DNA of 64,000 nt, taken from positions 56,216 through 120,215 of the forward strand of contig NZ_VCCH02000015.1 of NCBI RefSeq assembly GCF_005938675.2. The letters are read 5' to 3'. Origin of the DNA: Mycobacterium sp. KBS0706. Its GTDB lineage: Bacteria > Pseudomonadota > Alphaproteobacteria > DSM-16000 > Inquilinaceae. The notes beneath the pieces are model-generated. The model had not been told where the DNA came from. It ran no database searches and was given only the letters and a program-made list of their open reading frames with translations. Both the position numbers and the translations under genes were made by a program. The number at the start of each line of letters is the position of its first letter. The first letter of the stretch is position 1. Shown one piece after another: positions 47,255-55,238 of this stretch.

Positions 47255-47962
47255 CTATTCGGCGGCGACGTCGGTCTTGCCCTGCCGCAGGGCGTTGGCC
47301 TTGTGCAGCGTCCGCACCGGGTCGCCGAAATGGCGGTCGAGCTCCTTCAGCGCCGCCTCGGCGTCGTCGCCGCCGACCAGTTCGGCCAGCAGCTTGTGCT
47401 CGTCGATCAGCGCCTTGTTGCCGCGATAGCCGCCCATCAGCTTGTGCAGGCACAGCATGGTCTCGGCCTGCAGCGTGGCGTAGCCGCGGGACAGCCGGTG
47501 GCTGCCGGCCGTGTCGACCAGCTCGCGATGGAACTCCAGGTCCAGCTCGGCGGTGCGCGACCAGTCCTCGCGCCGGACGGAGACCTCCATCTGCTTGACG
47601 ACGGCCTTCAGCTTCTTCGCCAGCGCGACCCGGCCGGGCAGGCCCATGACCCGCCGCAGGGCGACCAGCTCGAGCGACCGGCGCACGAAGTAGATGTCCT
47701 GCAGATCCTCGTCGCTCAGCTCCGGCACGAACACGCCGCGATGCGGCTCGCTGCGCAGCAGCCCTTCCTGGATCAGCCGCTGCAGCGCCTCGCGCACCGG
47801 CCCGCGGCTGACGCCGAAGCTGGCCGCCAGCTCCATCTCGTTGAGCTGGGCGCCGAGCGGGAAGGTGCCGTCGAGGATCGAGGCGCGGATCTGCTCGCTG
47901 ACCTGACCCGACAGGGTCGTGCGCTTCAGCTGCTTGACCTTCCCACCATTCGCCTGTGCCAT
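47255..47962 (-). CDS. GntR family regulator, FCD subgroup
   Basis: The 235-residue protein has an N-terminal winged helix (about residues 15-80, GAQLNEMELAASFGVSRGPVREAL) and an all-helical FCD ligand domain (from RRSLELVALRRV, with FHRELVDTAGSHRL carrying a likely metal-binding His). It lies just downstream of the flavin oxidase gene. FCD regulators bind TTGT-NN-ACAA-like palindromes, and two copies of GATTGTTGACAATC lie at the nearby promoters (49354 and 51415), making it their probable regulator. Confidence 0.9.
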   Translation of the reverse strand: MAQANGGKVKQLKRTTLSGQVSEQIRASILDGTFPLGAQLNEMELAASFGVSRGPVREALQRLIQEGLLRSEPHRGVFVPELSDEDLQDIYFVRRSLELVALRRVMGLPGRVALAKKLKAVVKQMEVSVRREDWSRTAELDLEFHRELVDTAGSHRLSRGYATLQAETMLCLHKLMGGYRGNKALIDEHKLLAELVGGDDAEAALKELDRHFGDPVRTLHKANALRQGKTDVAAE

Positions 47963-48000
47963 GCGCTGCCCCACCCCCCGTGATGTCCCGCCCGGCCCGC

Positions 48001-49278
48001 TCAATGCAGGACGTCCTGCAGCCGATAGTAAGCGCCGACCAGGGGCAGGAACCAGGGGGGCCCGAAATGGCCGGGCACCGCCGGCCAGTCGAGGTCGCGA
48101 AAGACGTTGCATTCCGGCCGGCCGCTCATTACCTCGGCCATCACCGCGCCCATATGGGTGGCCATCTGGGTGCCGTGGCCGCTGTAACCCATCGAGTAGT
48201 AGAGGCCGTCATGCACGCCGGCCCGGGGCAGCCGGTCGGCGGTCATGTCGACAATCCCGCCCCAGCAATAATCGATGCGCACGTCGCCGAGCTGCGGGAA
48301 GACGGCACGCAGCGTCCGCTGCAGCACGCGGCCGCTCTTGGCGTCGGACAGCGGGCTGGAGACGGCGAAGCGCGCCCGCCCGCCGAACAGCAGGCGGTTG
48401 TCACCGAGGATGCGGAAATAGGTGCCGACATTCTTCGAATCCGTCGCCATCCGGCGTGTCGGCATCAGCTCGTCCACCACCGCCTGCGGCAGCTTTTCGG
48501 TGACGATCACGAAGCTGCCGATCGGGATGACGCGGCGCCGGAACCAGGCGAAGGGGCCCGCGCGCGACGGGCCGGTCGCCAGCAGCACCTGCGACGCCGT
48601 CAGCCGGCCGCGGGCGGTCACCACCTCATGGGCGTGGCCGTTCCGCCGCTCCAGCGCCGAGACCGGTGCATCCTCGAAGATCGCGGCGCCGCGTGCCACC
48701 GCCGCCTCGGCCAGCCCCTTGGAGAACCGGCCCATATGCATGCCGGCGCTCTTCCGGTAGACCAGCCCGCCGTGGAACCGGTCGGACCCGATCTCGGCCC
48801 GCAGGTCGCCGGCCGCGACCAAAGCGGTGTCGGCGTCGACCTCGCGGGCCAGCACCTCCTGCGCCCGCTGCAGCTTGTCGAAATGCTCCGGCTTGGCGGC
48901 AAGCTTGATCTTGCCGGTGCGCTGGAAGTCGCAGTCGATCCCCTCCTCCCGGACCAGCCGCTCGACCGTGTCCACGGCGGCGTCATAGGCGCGGTACAGC
49001 AGCCGGGCGCGGTCGAGGCCGTGGCGGGCCGCGACGCCTTGGAAATCGACCGCGAGGCCGTTGTTGCACTGGCCGCCGTTGCGGCCGGAGGCGCCGGCGC
49101 CGACCCGCCCGGCTTCCAGCACTGCCACCCGGGCGCCACGCCTTGCCAGCGCCAGCGCTGCCGACAGGCCGGTGAAGCCGGCGCCGATCACGGCGACATC
49201 CACCTTGCCCCCGACCGGGCCGGCGGCGGCGCCCTGGAACGGCGTCACGGAATCCATCCAGTAGGAAGCCAGCTTCAT
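48001..49278 (-). CDS. FAD-dependent oxidase, gamma-glutamylputrescine-oxidase-like
   Basis: The 425-residue flavoprotein has an N-terminal extension with YWMDSVTPFQG, then DVAVIGAGFTGLSAALALARRGA (GxGxxG at about residues 32-37) and ASGRNGGQCNNGLA, the flavin-loop motif of PuuB/OrdL proteins. The C-terminus has WGGIVDMTADRLPRAG and YSMGYSGHGTQMATHMG. PuuB-type enzymes oxidise glutamylated polyamines; many homologues serve other amines. It is transcribed toward the GntR gene, and its promoter carries the GATTGTTGACAATC site. Confidence 0.9.
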   Translation of the reverse strand: MKLASYWMDSVTPFQGAAAGPVGGKVDVAVIGAGFTGLSAALALARRGARVAVLEAGRVGAGASGRNGGQCNNGLAVDFQGVAARHGLDRARLLYRAYDAAVDTVERLVREEGIDCDFQRTGKIKLAAKPEHFDKLQRAQEVLAREVDADTALVAAGDLRAEIGSDRFHGGLVYRKSAGMHMGRFSKGLAEAAVARGAAIFEDAPVSALERRNGHAHEVVTARGRLTASQVLLATGPSRAGPFAWFRRRVIPIGSFVIVTEKLPQAVVDELMPTRRMATDSKNVGTYFRILGDNRLLFGGRARFAVSSPLSDAKSGRVLQRTLRAVFPQLGDVRIDYCWGGIVDMTADRLPRAGVHDGLYYSMGYSGHGTQMATHMGAVMAEVMSGRPECNVFRDLDWPAVPGHFGPPWFLPLVGAYYRLQDVLH

Positions 49279-49353
49279 GATCGATCCTGGATCGCGCTGG
49301 GGATCAGCGCCCGTCGCGGCGGCGACCCATTAGCTTGATCACGCCACTCGTAG

Positions 49354-49367
49354 GATTGTCAACAATC
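49354..49367. promoter_or_regulatory. GATTGT-N2-ACAATC palindrome at the flavin oxidase promoter (candidate GntR operator)
   Basis: A palindrome reading GATTGTCAACAATC on the plus strand lies 75 bases upstream of the oxidase ATG and overlaps the stop codon of the ArgE-like gene. On the minus strand it contains TTGACA, a possible -35. With its flank it shares the 20-base block GATTGTTGACAATCCTACGA with the site at 51415. Confidence 0.6.
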
Positions 49368-50514
49368 ATAACGAGAGATGAGACACCAGTCGCCCCAGCA
49401 TGGCGACGCCGGAGGCCAGCTCGGCCCGGGTGATGAACTCGTCCGGCTTGTGCGCCCGGTCGATGGCGCCCGGCCCGCAGACGATCGACGGCACGCCGGC
49501 CTGCTGGTACAGGCCGGCCTCGGTGCCGAAGCTGACGGCGGCCTGCCGCGGCTGCTGCGCGATCGCCTCGGCCAGCGCCGCCAGCGGATGGTCGTCGGCA
49601 AGGTCGAGCGCCGGGTAGAGGGCGAGGGTCTCGCTGTCGACGGCGACCGACCGCCCCTCGGCCCGCAGCGCCGCGACCCGGTCCTCGGCGAAGCCCGCGA
49701 TCGGCCGCCACAGCCCGGCCGGGTCGGTGCCCGGGATGGCGCGGGCCTCGAGGTCGAAGACGCAGTCCGCCGGCACGATGTTGACCCCGGTGCCGCCGGA
49801 CACGACACCGACCTGCAGGGTCGAGACCGGCGGCGCGAAGCGGTCATCGAAAGGGCCCTCGGCCTCGATCCGCCGAGCCTCGTCCCGCACCGCCAGCATC
49901 AGCTCCGCCGCCAGGTGGATGGCGTTGTCCGCCAGGTCGGGGCGGGAGGAATGGCCGGCGCGGCCGCGCACGCGGACCCGCTGGGCGATCTTGCCCTTGT
50001 GCCGCAGCACCGGGCGCAGCCCGGTCGGCTCGCCGACGATGCAGCCGGAGGGCGGGGCGCAGAGAAGCGGTAACCGGTCGATCAGGTGGCGCACGCCGAC
50101 GCAGCCGACCTCCTCGTCATAGGACAGGGCGATGTGCACCGGCCGCGTCAGCCGGGCCTCGACCAGGGTGGGCACGGAGGCCAGAACGCAGGCGACGAAG
50201 CCCTTCATGTCGACCGCGCCGCGACCGAACAGCCGGTCGCCGTCCCGGCGCAGGGCGAAGGGGTGGCCGGTCCAGCCCTCCGGCGCCGCCGGCACCACGT
50301 CGAGATGCGCCGACAGGATGGTGCCCGGCACATCCGCCGGACCGATGGTGGCGAACAGGTTGGCGCGGTCACCCTCCGGCCCCGGCAGCACCTCGGCCGC
50401 CACGCCGTGCTCGGCAAGGTACGACAGGGCATAGTCGACGATGGCCCCGTTCGGGGTGCGGCAGACGGACGGGATCGCCACCAGATCCGCCAGAATCTCC
50501 TCGACCGACTTCAT
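49366..50514 (-). CDS. argE: M20 family acetylornithine-deacetylase-like hydrolase
   Basis: The 382-residue zinc hydrolase shows the M20 order: LSAHLDVVPA (first ligand His plus Asp), GRGAVDMKG (bridging Asp), SYDEEVGCVG (catalytic Glu pair), IVGEPTG, and the late CGPGAIDRAHKPDEF histidine ligand. The dimerisation domain has the GRAGHSSRPD histidine. It matches ArgE-type proteins, but its place between a flavin amine oxidase and an importer suggests a catabolic deacylase acting on an N-acyl amino acid or amine. The ATG at 50514 gives family length. Confidence 0.88.
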   Translation of the reverse strand: MKSVEEILADLVAIPSVCRTPNGAIVDYALSYLAEHGVAAEVLPGPEGDRANLFATIGPADVPGTILSAHLDVVPAAPEGWTGHPFALRRDGDRLFGRGAVDMKGFVACVLASVPTLVEARLTRPVHIALSYDEEVGCVGVRHLIDRLPLLCAPPSGCIVGEPTGLRPVLRHKGKIAQRVRVRGRAGHSSRPDLADNAIHLAAELMLAVRDEARRIEAEGPFDDRFAPPVSTLQVGVVSGGTGVNIVPADCVFDLEARAIPGTDPAGLWRPIAGFAEDRVAALRAEGRSVAVDSETLALYPALDLADDHPLAALAEAIAQQPRQAAVSFGTEAGLYQQAGVPSIVCGPGAIDRAHKPDEFITRAELASGVAMLGRLVSHLSL

Positions 50515-50717
50515 CGCGCGCCTCCTGCCGTTGCATCGCCATCCTGCCCTGCCGCGCCGCCGCGGTCGCGCCGAAGGAGGACGGCGGATCGGCATGTCGT
50601 GCCATCCGGCCGGCCGCAAACGGCATGATCGCCCGGCGATGCGGCGCGTTGGGGGCTGGCCGTGCGGCCCGCCCCTTCTAGGATGGCCCGATCGTGGATC
50701 CCATGAGAGCGACGACC

Positions 50718-51383
50718 ATGGCCCTGAGACCGAAATACGTCACCTTCGACTGCTACGGCACCCTGATCTATTTCGAGATGGCGCCCGTAGCCCGCCGGAT
50801 CTATGCCGACCGGGTCGTCGCGTCGCGGCTGGACGCCTTCTGCGCCGATTTCTCGGCCTATCGCCTGGACGAGGTGCTGGGCGCCTGGAAGCCCTATTTC
50901 GAGGTCGTGCGCAATGCGCTGGAGCGCAGTTGCAAGCTGTGGCAGGTGCCGTTCCGCGAGGCAGACGCGCAGGCGATCTACGACGCCATCCCGGGCTGGG
51001 GGCCGCATCCGGACGTGCCGGAGGCGCTGGCCAAGGTCGCCACCCGCATCCCGCTGGTCATCCTGTCGAACTCGATGACCGACCTGATCCCGCACAGCGT
51101 GGCGAAGCTCGGCGCCCCGTTCCACGCCGCCTATACGGCGCAGGAGGCGCAGGCCTACAAGCCGCGGATGCGCGCCTTCGAATACATGTTCGACCAGCTC
51201 GGCTGCGGGCCGGAGGACGTGCTGCACTGCTCCTCCAGCTTCCGCTACGACCTGATGACCGCGCATGACCTGCGGATCACCAACAAGGTGTTCGTGAACC
51301 GCGGGCACGAACCGGCCAACCCCTATTACGGTTATCACGAGATCAAGGACATCAGCGGCCTGCCCGGCCTGCTCGGGCTGTAG
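50718..51383 (+). CDS. haloacid dehalogenase type II-like HAD hydrolase
   Basis: The 221-residue HAD protein has the nucleophile Asp11 in FDCYGTL, motif II VILSNSM, motif III Lys in QAYKPRMRAFEYM, and the motif IV-like CSSSFRYDLMTAHDL. The late NRGHEPANPYYGYHEI resembles type II 2-haloacid dehalogenases, though many such homologues are phosphatases. The start at 50718 leaves no extra leader; GTG 50694 and ATG 50703 are alternatives. It diverges from the ArgE-like gene and precedes the ABC operon on the same strand by 200 bases. Confidence 0.85.
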   Translation: MALRPKYVTFDCYGTLIYFEMAPVARRIYADRVVASRLDAFCADFSAYRLDEVLGAWKPYFEVVRNALERSCKLWQVPFREADAQAIYDAIPGWGPHPDVPEALAKVATRIPLVILSNSMTDLIPHSVAKLGAPFHAAYTAQEAQAYKPRMRAFEYMFDQLGCGPEDVLHCSSSFRYDLMTAHDLRITNKVFVNRGHEPANPYYGYHEIKDISGLPGLLGL

Positions 51384-51414
51384 CCGGATCGGGTGGCGGC
51401 ATCGTCTTCATTAA

Positions 51415-51449
51415 GATTGTTGACAATCCTACGACTGTCGCCATCATAC
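51415..51449 (+). promoter_or_regulatory. promoter of the second Dpp-type operon with GntR-type operator
   Basis: The palindrome GATTGTTGACAATC (51415-51428) contains TTGACA at 51420-51425, followed after 16 bases by CATCAT (51442-51447), a reasonable -35/-10 pair. A repressor bound to the palindrome would cover the -35 box. The transcript would have a leader of about 130 bases before the binding-protein ATG at 51584. Confidence 0.6.
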
Positions 51450-51583
51450 CGGACGGGAACCGAGGCATCGCGCCACCAGCGGCTGCGAGGGGCGACGCGG
51501 AACACCGCGCGTCCGGGATGCCCGGCATCAGAACAATCAGGGAGCTCGGGATCGGTGATCCCGCACAACAGAGGGACGGCGGC

Positions 51584-53197
51584 ATGACGAAGATCAGCGA
51601 TTTCGAAGCGATGCGCCCGGCCGAGCGCCGGCGGGTGCTGGAGGCGCTGCGCCGCGGCGCCACCCGGCGCGAGGTGCTGGGCATGCTGGGGATGGCCGGC
51701 ATGGGCCTGGCCGCCGGCGGGTCGGTGTTCACGCATGCCAGCCGGGCGCTGGCCGACACGCCGAAGCGCGGCGGCAGCATCCGCGTCGCCGGCTACACCA
51801 GCTCGACCGCCGACACGCTCGACCCCGCCCAGCAGACGGCGTCGACCGACTATGTCCGCTGCAACCTGTTCTACAACAAGCTGACCCGGATCGACGAAGC
51901 CGGCGAGCCGCAGCCGGAGCTGGCCGAGGCGATCGAGAACGACAAGGCGACGGTCTGGACCATCAAGCTGCGGAAGGGCGTCACCTTCCACGACGGCAAG
52001 GCCCTCATGGCTGAGGACGTAGTCTACTCGCTGAAGCGCCATCTCGACCCCGAGGTCGGCAGCAAGGCCAAGGCCCTGGCAGCGGCGATGGAGGAGATCA
52101 GCGCGACCGGCCCGAACGAGGTCCGCATCAAGCTGTCGGGCCCGAACGCCGATTTCCCGGTGATCCTGGGCACCGCCCATTTCCACATCGTCAAGGACGG
52201 CACCAAGGATTTCGCCACCGCGGTCGGCACCGGCCCGTTCAAGTGCCAGGAGTTCACGCCCGGCGTGCGCTCGGTCGCCGTGCGCAACGAAAGCTACTGG
52301 CGCGACGGCCCCTGGCTCGACCAGATCGAGTTCTTCGGCCTGGCCGATGAGAGTGCCCGGGTCAATGCGCTCTTGTCCGGCGACGTGCACCTGGCCTCGA
52401 CCATCAATCCGCGCTCGGTCAAGCAGCTGCAGGACACCGGCGCCTTCGGCGTGCTGGACACCCGGGCCGGCAACTACACCAACCTGATCATGCGGCTGGA
52501 TGCGGCGCCGGGCAGCAGCCCGGACTTCGTCCTGGGCATGAAGAGCCTGATCAACCGCGAGCAGATCAAGTCCGCGATCTATCGCGGCTATGCCGAGATC
52601 GCCAACGACCATCCGATCCCGTCGTCGAACCGGTTCTACGCCAAGGACATCCCGCAGCGGCCCTTCGACCCGGACCAGGCCAAGTTCCACTTCCAGAAGG
52701 CGGGGGTGCTGGGCACGACCGTCCCGGTCGTCGCCTCCCCCGCCGCCGACAATTCGGTGGAGATGGCGGTGCTGCTGCAGCAGGAGGCGCAGAAGATCGG
52801 GCTGACGCTCGACGTGCAGCGGGTGCCGTCGGACGGCTTCTGGTCGAATTACTGGATGAAGTCGCCGGTCGGTTTCGGCAACATCAACCCGCGGCCGACC
52901 GCCGACCTGCTGCTGACGCTGTTCTACAAGTCGGACGCGGCCTGGAACGAATCCGGCTGGAAGGACGAGAAGTTCGACCAGCTGCTGGTCGCCGCCCGGG
53001 CCGAGACCGAGGAGGACAAGCGCCGGCAGATGTATCACGACCTGCAGGTGATGGTGCGCGACGGCTCCGGCGTGGCCATCCCGACCTTCATCAGCAACCT
53101 CGACGCCTACACCAGCAGCCTGAAGGGGCTGAAGCCGATGCCGACCGGCGCCCTGATGGGCTATGGCTTCGGCGAGTATGTCTGGCTGGACAGCTAG
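51584..53197 (+). CDS. peptide-type ABC transporter substrate-binding protein (SBP family 5)
   Basis: The 537-residue binding protein has a long N-region (MTKISDFEAMRPAERRRVLEALR) before a twin-arginine-like signal TRREVLGMLGMAGMGLAAGG and a cut near ASRALA-DTPKRGG. Family motifs include DTLDPAQQTAS, WTIKLRKGVTFHDGK, VGTGPFK and SLINREQIKSAIY. A GAGGGA site precedes the ATG. It heads an operon with DppB, DppC and a dual ATPase, under the GATTGTTGACAATC promoter. The ligand probably feeds the oxidase and deacylase genes that share the operator, but its identity is unknown. Confidence 0.92.
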   Translation: MTKISDFEAMRPAERRRVLEALRRGATRREVLGMLGMAGMGLAAGGSVFTHASRALADTPKRGGSIRVAGYTSSTADTLDPAQQTASTDYVRCNLFYNKLTRIDEAGEPQPELAEAIENDKATVWTIKLRKGVTFHDGKALMAEDVVYSLKRHLDPEVGSKAKALAAAMEEISATGPNEVRIKLSGPNADFPVILGTAHFHIVKDGTKDFATAVGTGPFKCQEFTPGVRSVAVRNESYWRDGPWLDQIEFFGLADESARVNALLSGDVHLASTINPRSVKQLQDTGAFGVLDTRAGNYTNLIMRLDAAPGSSPDFVLGMKSLINREQIKSAIYRGYAEIANDHPIPSSNRFYAKDIPQRPFDPDQAKFHFQKAGVLGTTVPVVASPAADNSVEMAVLLQQEAQKIGLTLDVQRVPSDGFWSNYWMKSPVGFGNINPRPTADLLLTLFYKSDAAWNESGWKDEKFDQLLVAARAETEEDKRRQMYHDLQVMVRDGSGVAIPTFISNLDAYTSSLKGLKPMPTGALMGYGFGEYVWLDS

Positions 53198-53247
53198 CAT
53201 CGGATTTGGGGATGCCGGCTTCACAGATCCCAGGGCGCACTCCGGTT

Positions 53248-53377
53248 GCCTCTCCCGCTTGCGGGAGAGGTCGGAGACGCGAAGCGGCTCCGGGTGAGGG
53301 GATTTTGTCGAGGCCTGGACCAGCCCTCACCCGGTCATCCTTCGGATGCCCGACCTCTCCCGCCAGGCGGGAGAGGC
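53248..53377. repeat. modular palindromic repeat, copy 2 (inverted pair)
   Basis: It has the same architecture as 3754-3884: a CCTCTCCCGC-TT-GCGGGAGAGG hairpin, then GGAG-CGC-GAA-GCG-CTCC in place of CTCGC-GAA-GCGAG, GGGTGAGGG, CCCTCACCC, a CATCC-TTC-GGATG hairpin and a final CCTCTCCCGCC hairpin. The variable hairpins differ in sequence from copy 1 but still pair. It lies between the binding protein and dppB of this operon. Confidence 0.85.
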
Positions 53378-53423
53378 AAAACAAAGCTATGGTGTCAGCC
53401 CGCTCTGATCGGGAGACCGGGCG

Positions 53424-54380
53424 ATGAACGCCCAGATCACGAAGCTGATCGGGGGGCGGCTGGTCGTTGCGGCGCTGACCCTGGTCTTCGTCGCCGTGGT
53501 GGTGTTCGTCGCCACCCAGCTGCTGCCGGGCGATGTGGCCCAGGCGATCCTGGGCCAGAGCGCGACGCCGGAGGCGGTGTCCGGGCTGCGCACCGCGCTG
53601 GGGCTGGACCAGCCGGCGGCGCAGCGCTTCCTCCACTGGCTCGGCGGGATGCTGACCGGCGACCCGGGCGTGTCGCTGGTCAGCCGCCAGCCGATCGGCC
53701 CACTGATCGGCACCCGCCTCGCCAGCTCGCTGCTGCTGGCCGCCATCGTCGCCGCCGTGGCGGTGCCGCTGGCGCTGGCGATCGGCATCACCTCCGCGGT
53801 CTGGCGCGGCTCGCTCTACGACCGGGCGGTGGCCACCGCCACCATCTCGGTCGTGGCGGTGCCGGAGTTCCTGGTCGCCACCGTCGCAGTGCTGATCTTC
53901 GCGGTCCATCTGCACTGGCTGCCGGCGCTGTCCTTCGTCCCGGCCCATGCCTCGCCGCTGCAGTTCCTGCGCGCCGTCGCCATGCCGGTGCTGAGCCTGA
54001 CCTTCGTGGTGACGGCGCAGATGGCGCGGATGACCCGGGCCGCGGTGATCGAGACGCTGCGGTCGCCCTATGTCGAGATGGCGGCGCTGAAGGGGGCCAG
54101 CCCGGCGCGCATCGTGCTGCGCCACGCTTTGCCCAACGCGATCGGCGCCATCGCCAACGCCGTGGCGCTCAGCCTGTCCTACCTGCTGGGCGGCGTGATC
54201 ATCGTCGAGACCATCTTCAACTATCCGGGCATCGCCAAGCTGATGGTCGACAGCGTCGCCATGCGCGACATGCCGGTGGTGCAGTCCTGCGCCATGGTGT
54301 TCTGCGCCGTCTACCTGCTGCTGGTCACCGCGGCCGACATCGCCGCGATCCTGTCCAACCCGAAGCTGCGCCACCGATGA
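53424..54380 (+). CDS. peptide-type ABC transporter permease, DppB type
   Basis: The 318-residue permease has the DppB layout: an N-terminal helix, LLPGDVAQAILGQSATPE, GDPGVSL in place of the common GDLGTS, an EAA loop SPYVEMAALKGASPARIVLRHALPNA, and FNYPGIAKLMVDSVAMRD. GGGCG lies ahead of the ATG. It overlaps the DppC gene by four bases. Together they form the channel of the importer started at 51584. Confidence 0.92.
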   Translation: MNAQITKLIGGRLVVAALTLVFVAVVVFVATQLLPGDVAQAILGQSATPEAVSGLRTALGLDQPAAQRFLHWLGGMLTGDPGVSLVSRQPIGPLIGTRLASSLLLAAIVAAVAVPLALAIGITSAVWRGSLYDRAVATATISVVAVPEFLVATVAVLIFAVHLHWLPALSFVPAHASPLQFLRAVAMPVLSLTFVVTAQMARMTRAAVIETLRSPYVEMAALKGASPARIVLRHALPNAIGAIANAVALSLSYLLGGVIIVETIFNYPGIAKLMVDSVAMRDMPVVQSCAMVFCAVYLLLVTAADIAAILSNPKLRHR

Positions 54381-55237
54381 CCCAGCCCGCCCTCGATCCG
54401 GTGGAATTGCTGCCCCGGCGCCGATCGCGCCGGCTGCGCCTGCCCGTGTCCGGCGTGATCGGCGCCGCGATCGTCCTGCTCTGCGTCGCGGTCGCGGCCT
54501 TCGGTTGGGCTCTCGCTCCCTACGACGCCGGCGCGGTGATCGACTACGAAGTGTTCAAGCCGGTCAGCGCCGCCTTCCCGCTGGGCACCGACTATCTCGG
54601 CCGCGACATGCTGAGCCGCGTGCTGCTCGGCGCCCGCTACACCGTCGGCATCGCCGGCCTCGCCACCCTCCTGGCCTGCGGCGCCGGCGTGTGCCTGGGC
54701 CTGTTCGCCGCCGCGGTCGGCGGCTGGCCCGACGCGCTCTTGAGCCGGACGCTCGACGCCCTGACCTCGATCCCGAGCAAGATGCTGGCGCTGGTGCTGG
54801 TGGCAGGCCTCGGCTCCTCCACCCCGATCCTGGTGCTGACACTGGCCTTCATCTACCTGCCGGGCTGCTTCCGCATCACCCGGGCGCTCGGCGTCAACAT
54901 CGCGGCGGAGGATTTCGTCCTGGCCGCCCGCGCCCGCGGCGAGCGCACCGGATACATCATGCTGCAGGAGGTGCTGCCGAACATGGTCGGGCCGATCCTG
55001 GCGGATTTCGGACTGCGCTTCGTCTTCGTCGTGCTGCTGCTGAGCAGCCTGAGCTTCCTCGGCCTCGGCGTGCAGCCGCCGAACGCCGATTGGGGGTCGC
55101 TGGTGCGCGAGAACATCTCGGGCCTGAGCGAGGGGGCGCCGGCCGTGATCATGCCGGCCATCGCCATCGCGGTGCTGACCATCGGCGTCAACCTGCTGAT
55201 CGACAGCCTGCCCGGCCGCCGCCGTGAGGGGCATTGA
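54377..55237 (+). CDS. peptide-type ABC transporter permease, DppC type
   Basis: The 286-residue permease has a cytoplasmic start rich in arginine (LLPRRRSRRLRLP), the GTDYLGRDMLSRVLLGARYT motif, the EAA loop EDFVLAARARGERTGYIMLQEVLPNM and LSFLGLGVQPPNADWG. It is translationally coupled to the upstream permease by a four-base overlap and ends just before the dual ATPase gene. Confidence 0.92.
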   Translation: MTQPALDPVELLPRRRSRRLRLPVSGVIGAAIVLLCVAVAAFGWALAPYDAGAVIDYEVFKPVSAAFPLGTDYLGRDMLSRVLLGARYTVGIAGLATLLACGAGVCLGLFAAAVGGWPDALLSRTLDALTSIPSKMLALVLVAGLGSSTPILVLTLAFIYLPGCFRITRALGVNIAAEDFVLAARARGERTGYIMLQEVLPNMVGPILADFGLRFVFVVLLLSSLSFLGLGVQPPNADWGSLVRENISGLSEGAPAVIMPAIAIAVLTIGVNLLIDSLPGRRREGH

Positions 55238-55238
55238 G

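Noticed and set aside
49366..50514. Arginine biosynthesis gene as part of an arg operon
   Set aside because: No other arginine genes are near; the neighbours are catabolic and transport genes. The family name is kept only as a similarity statement.
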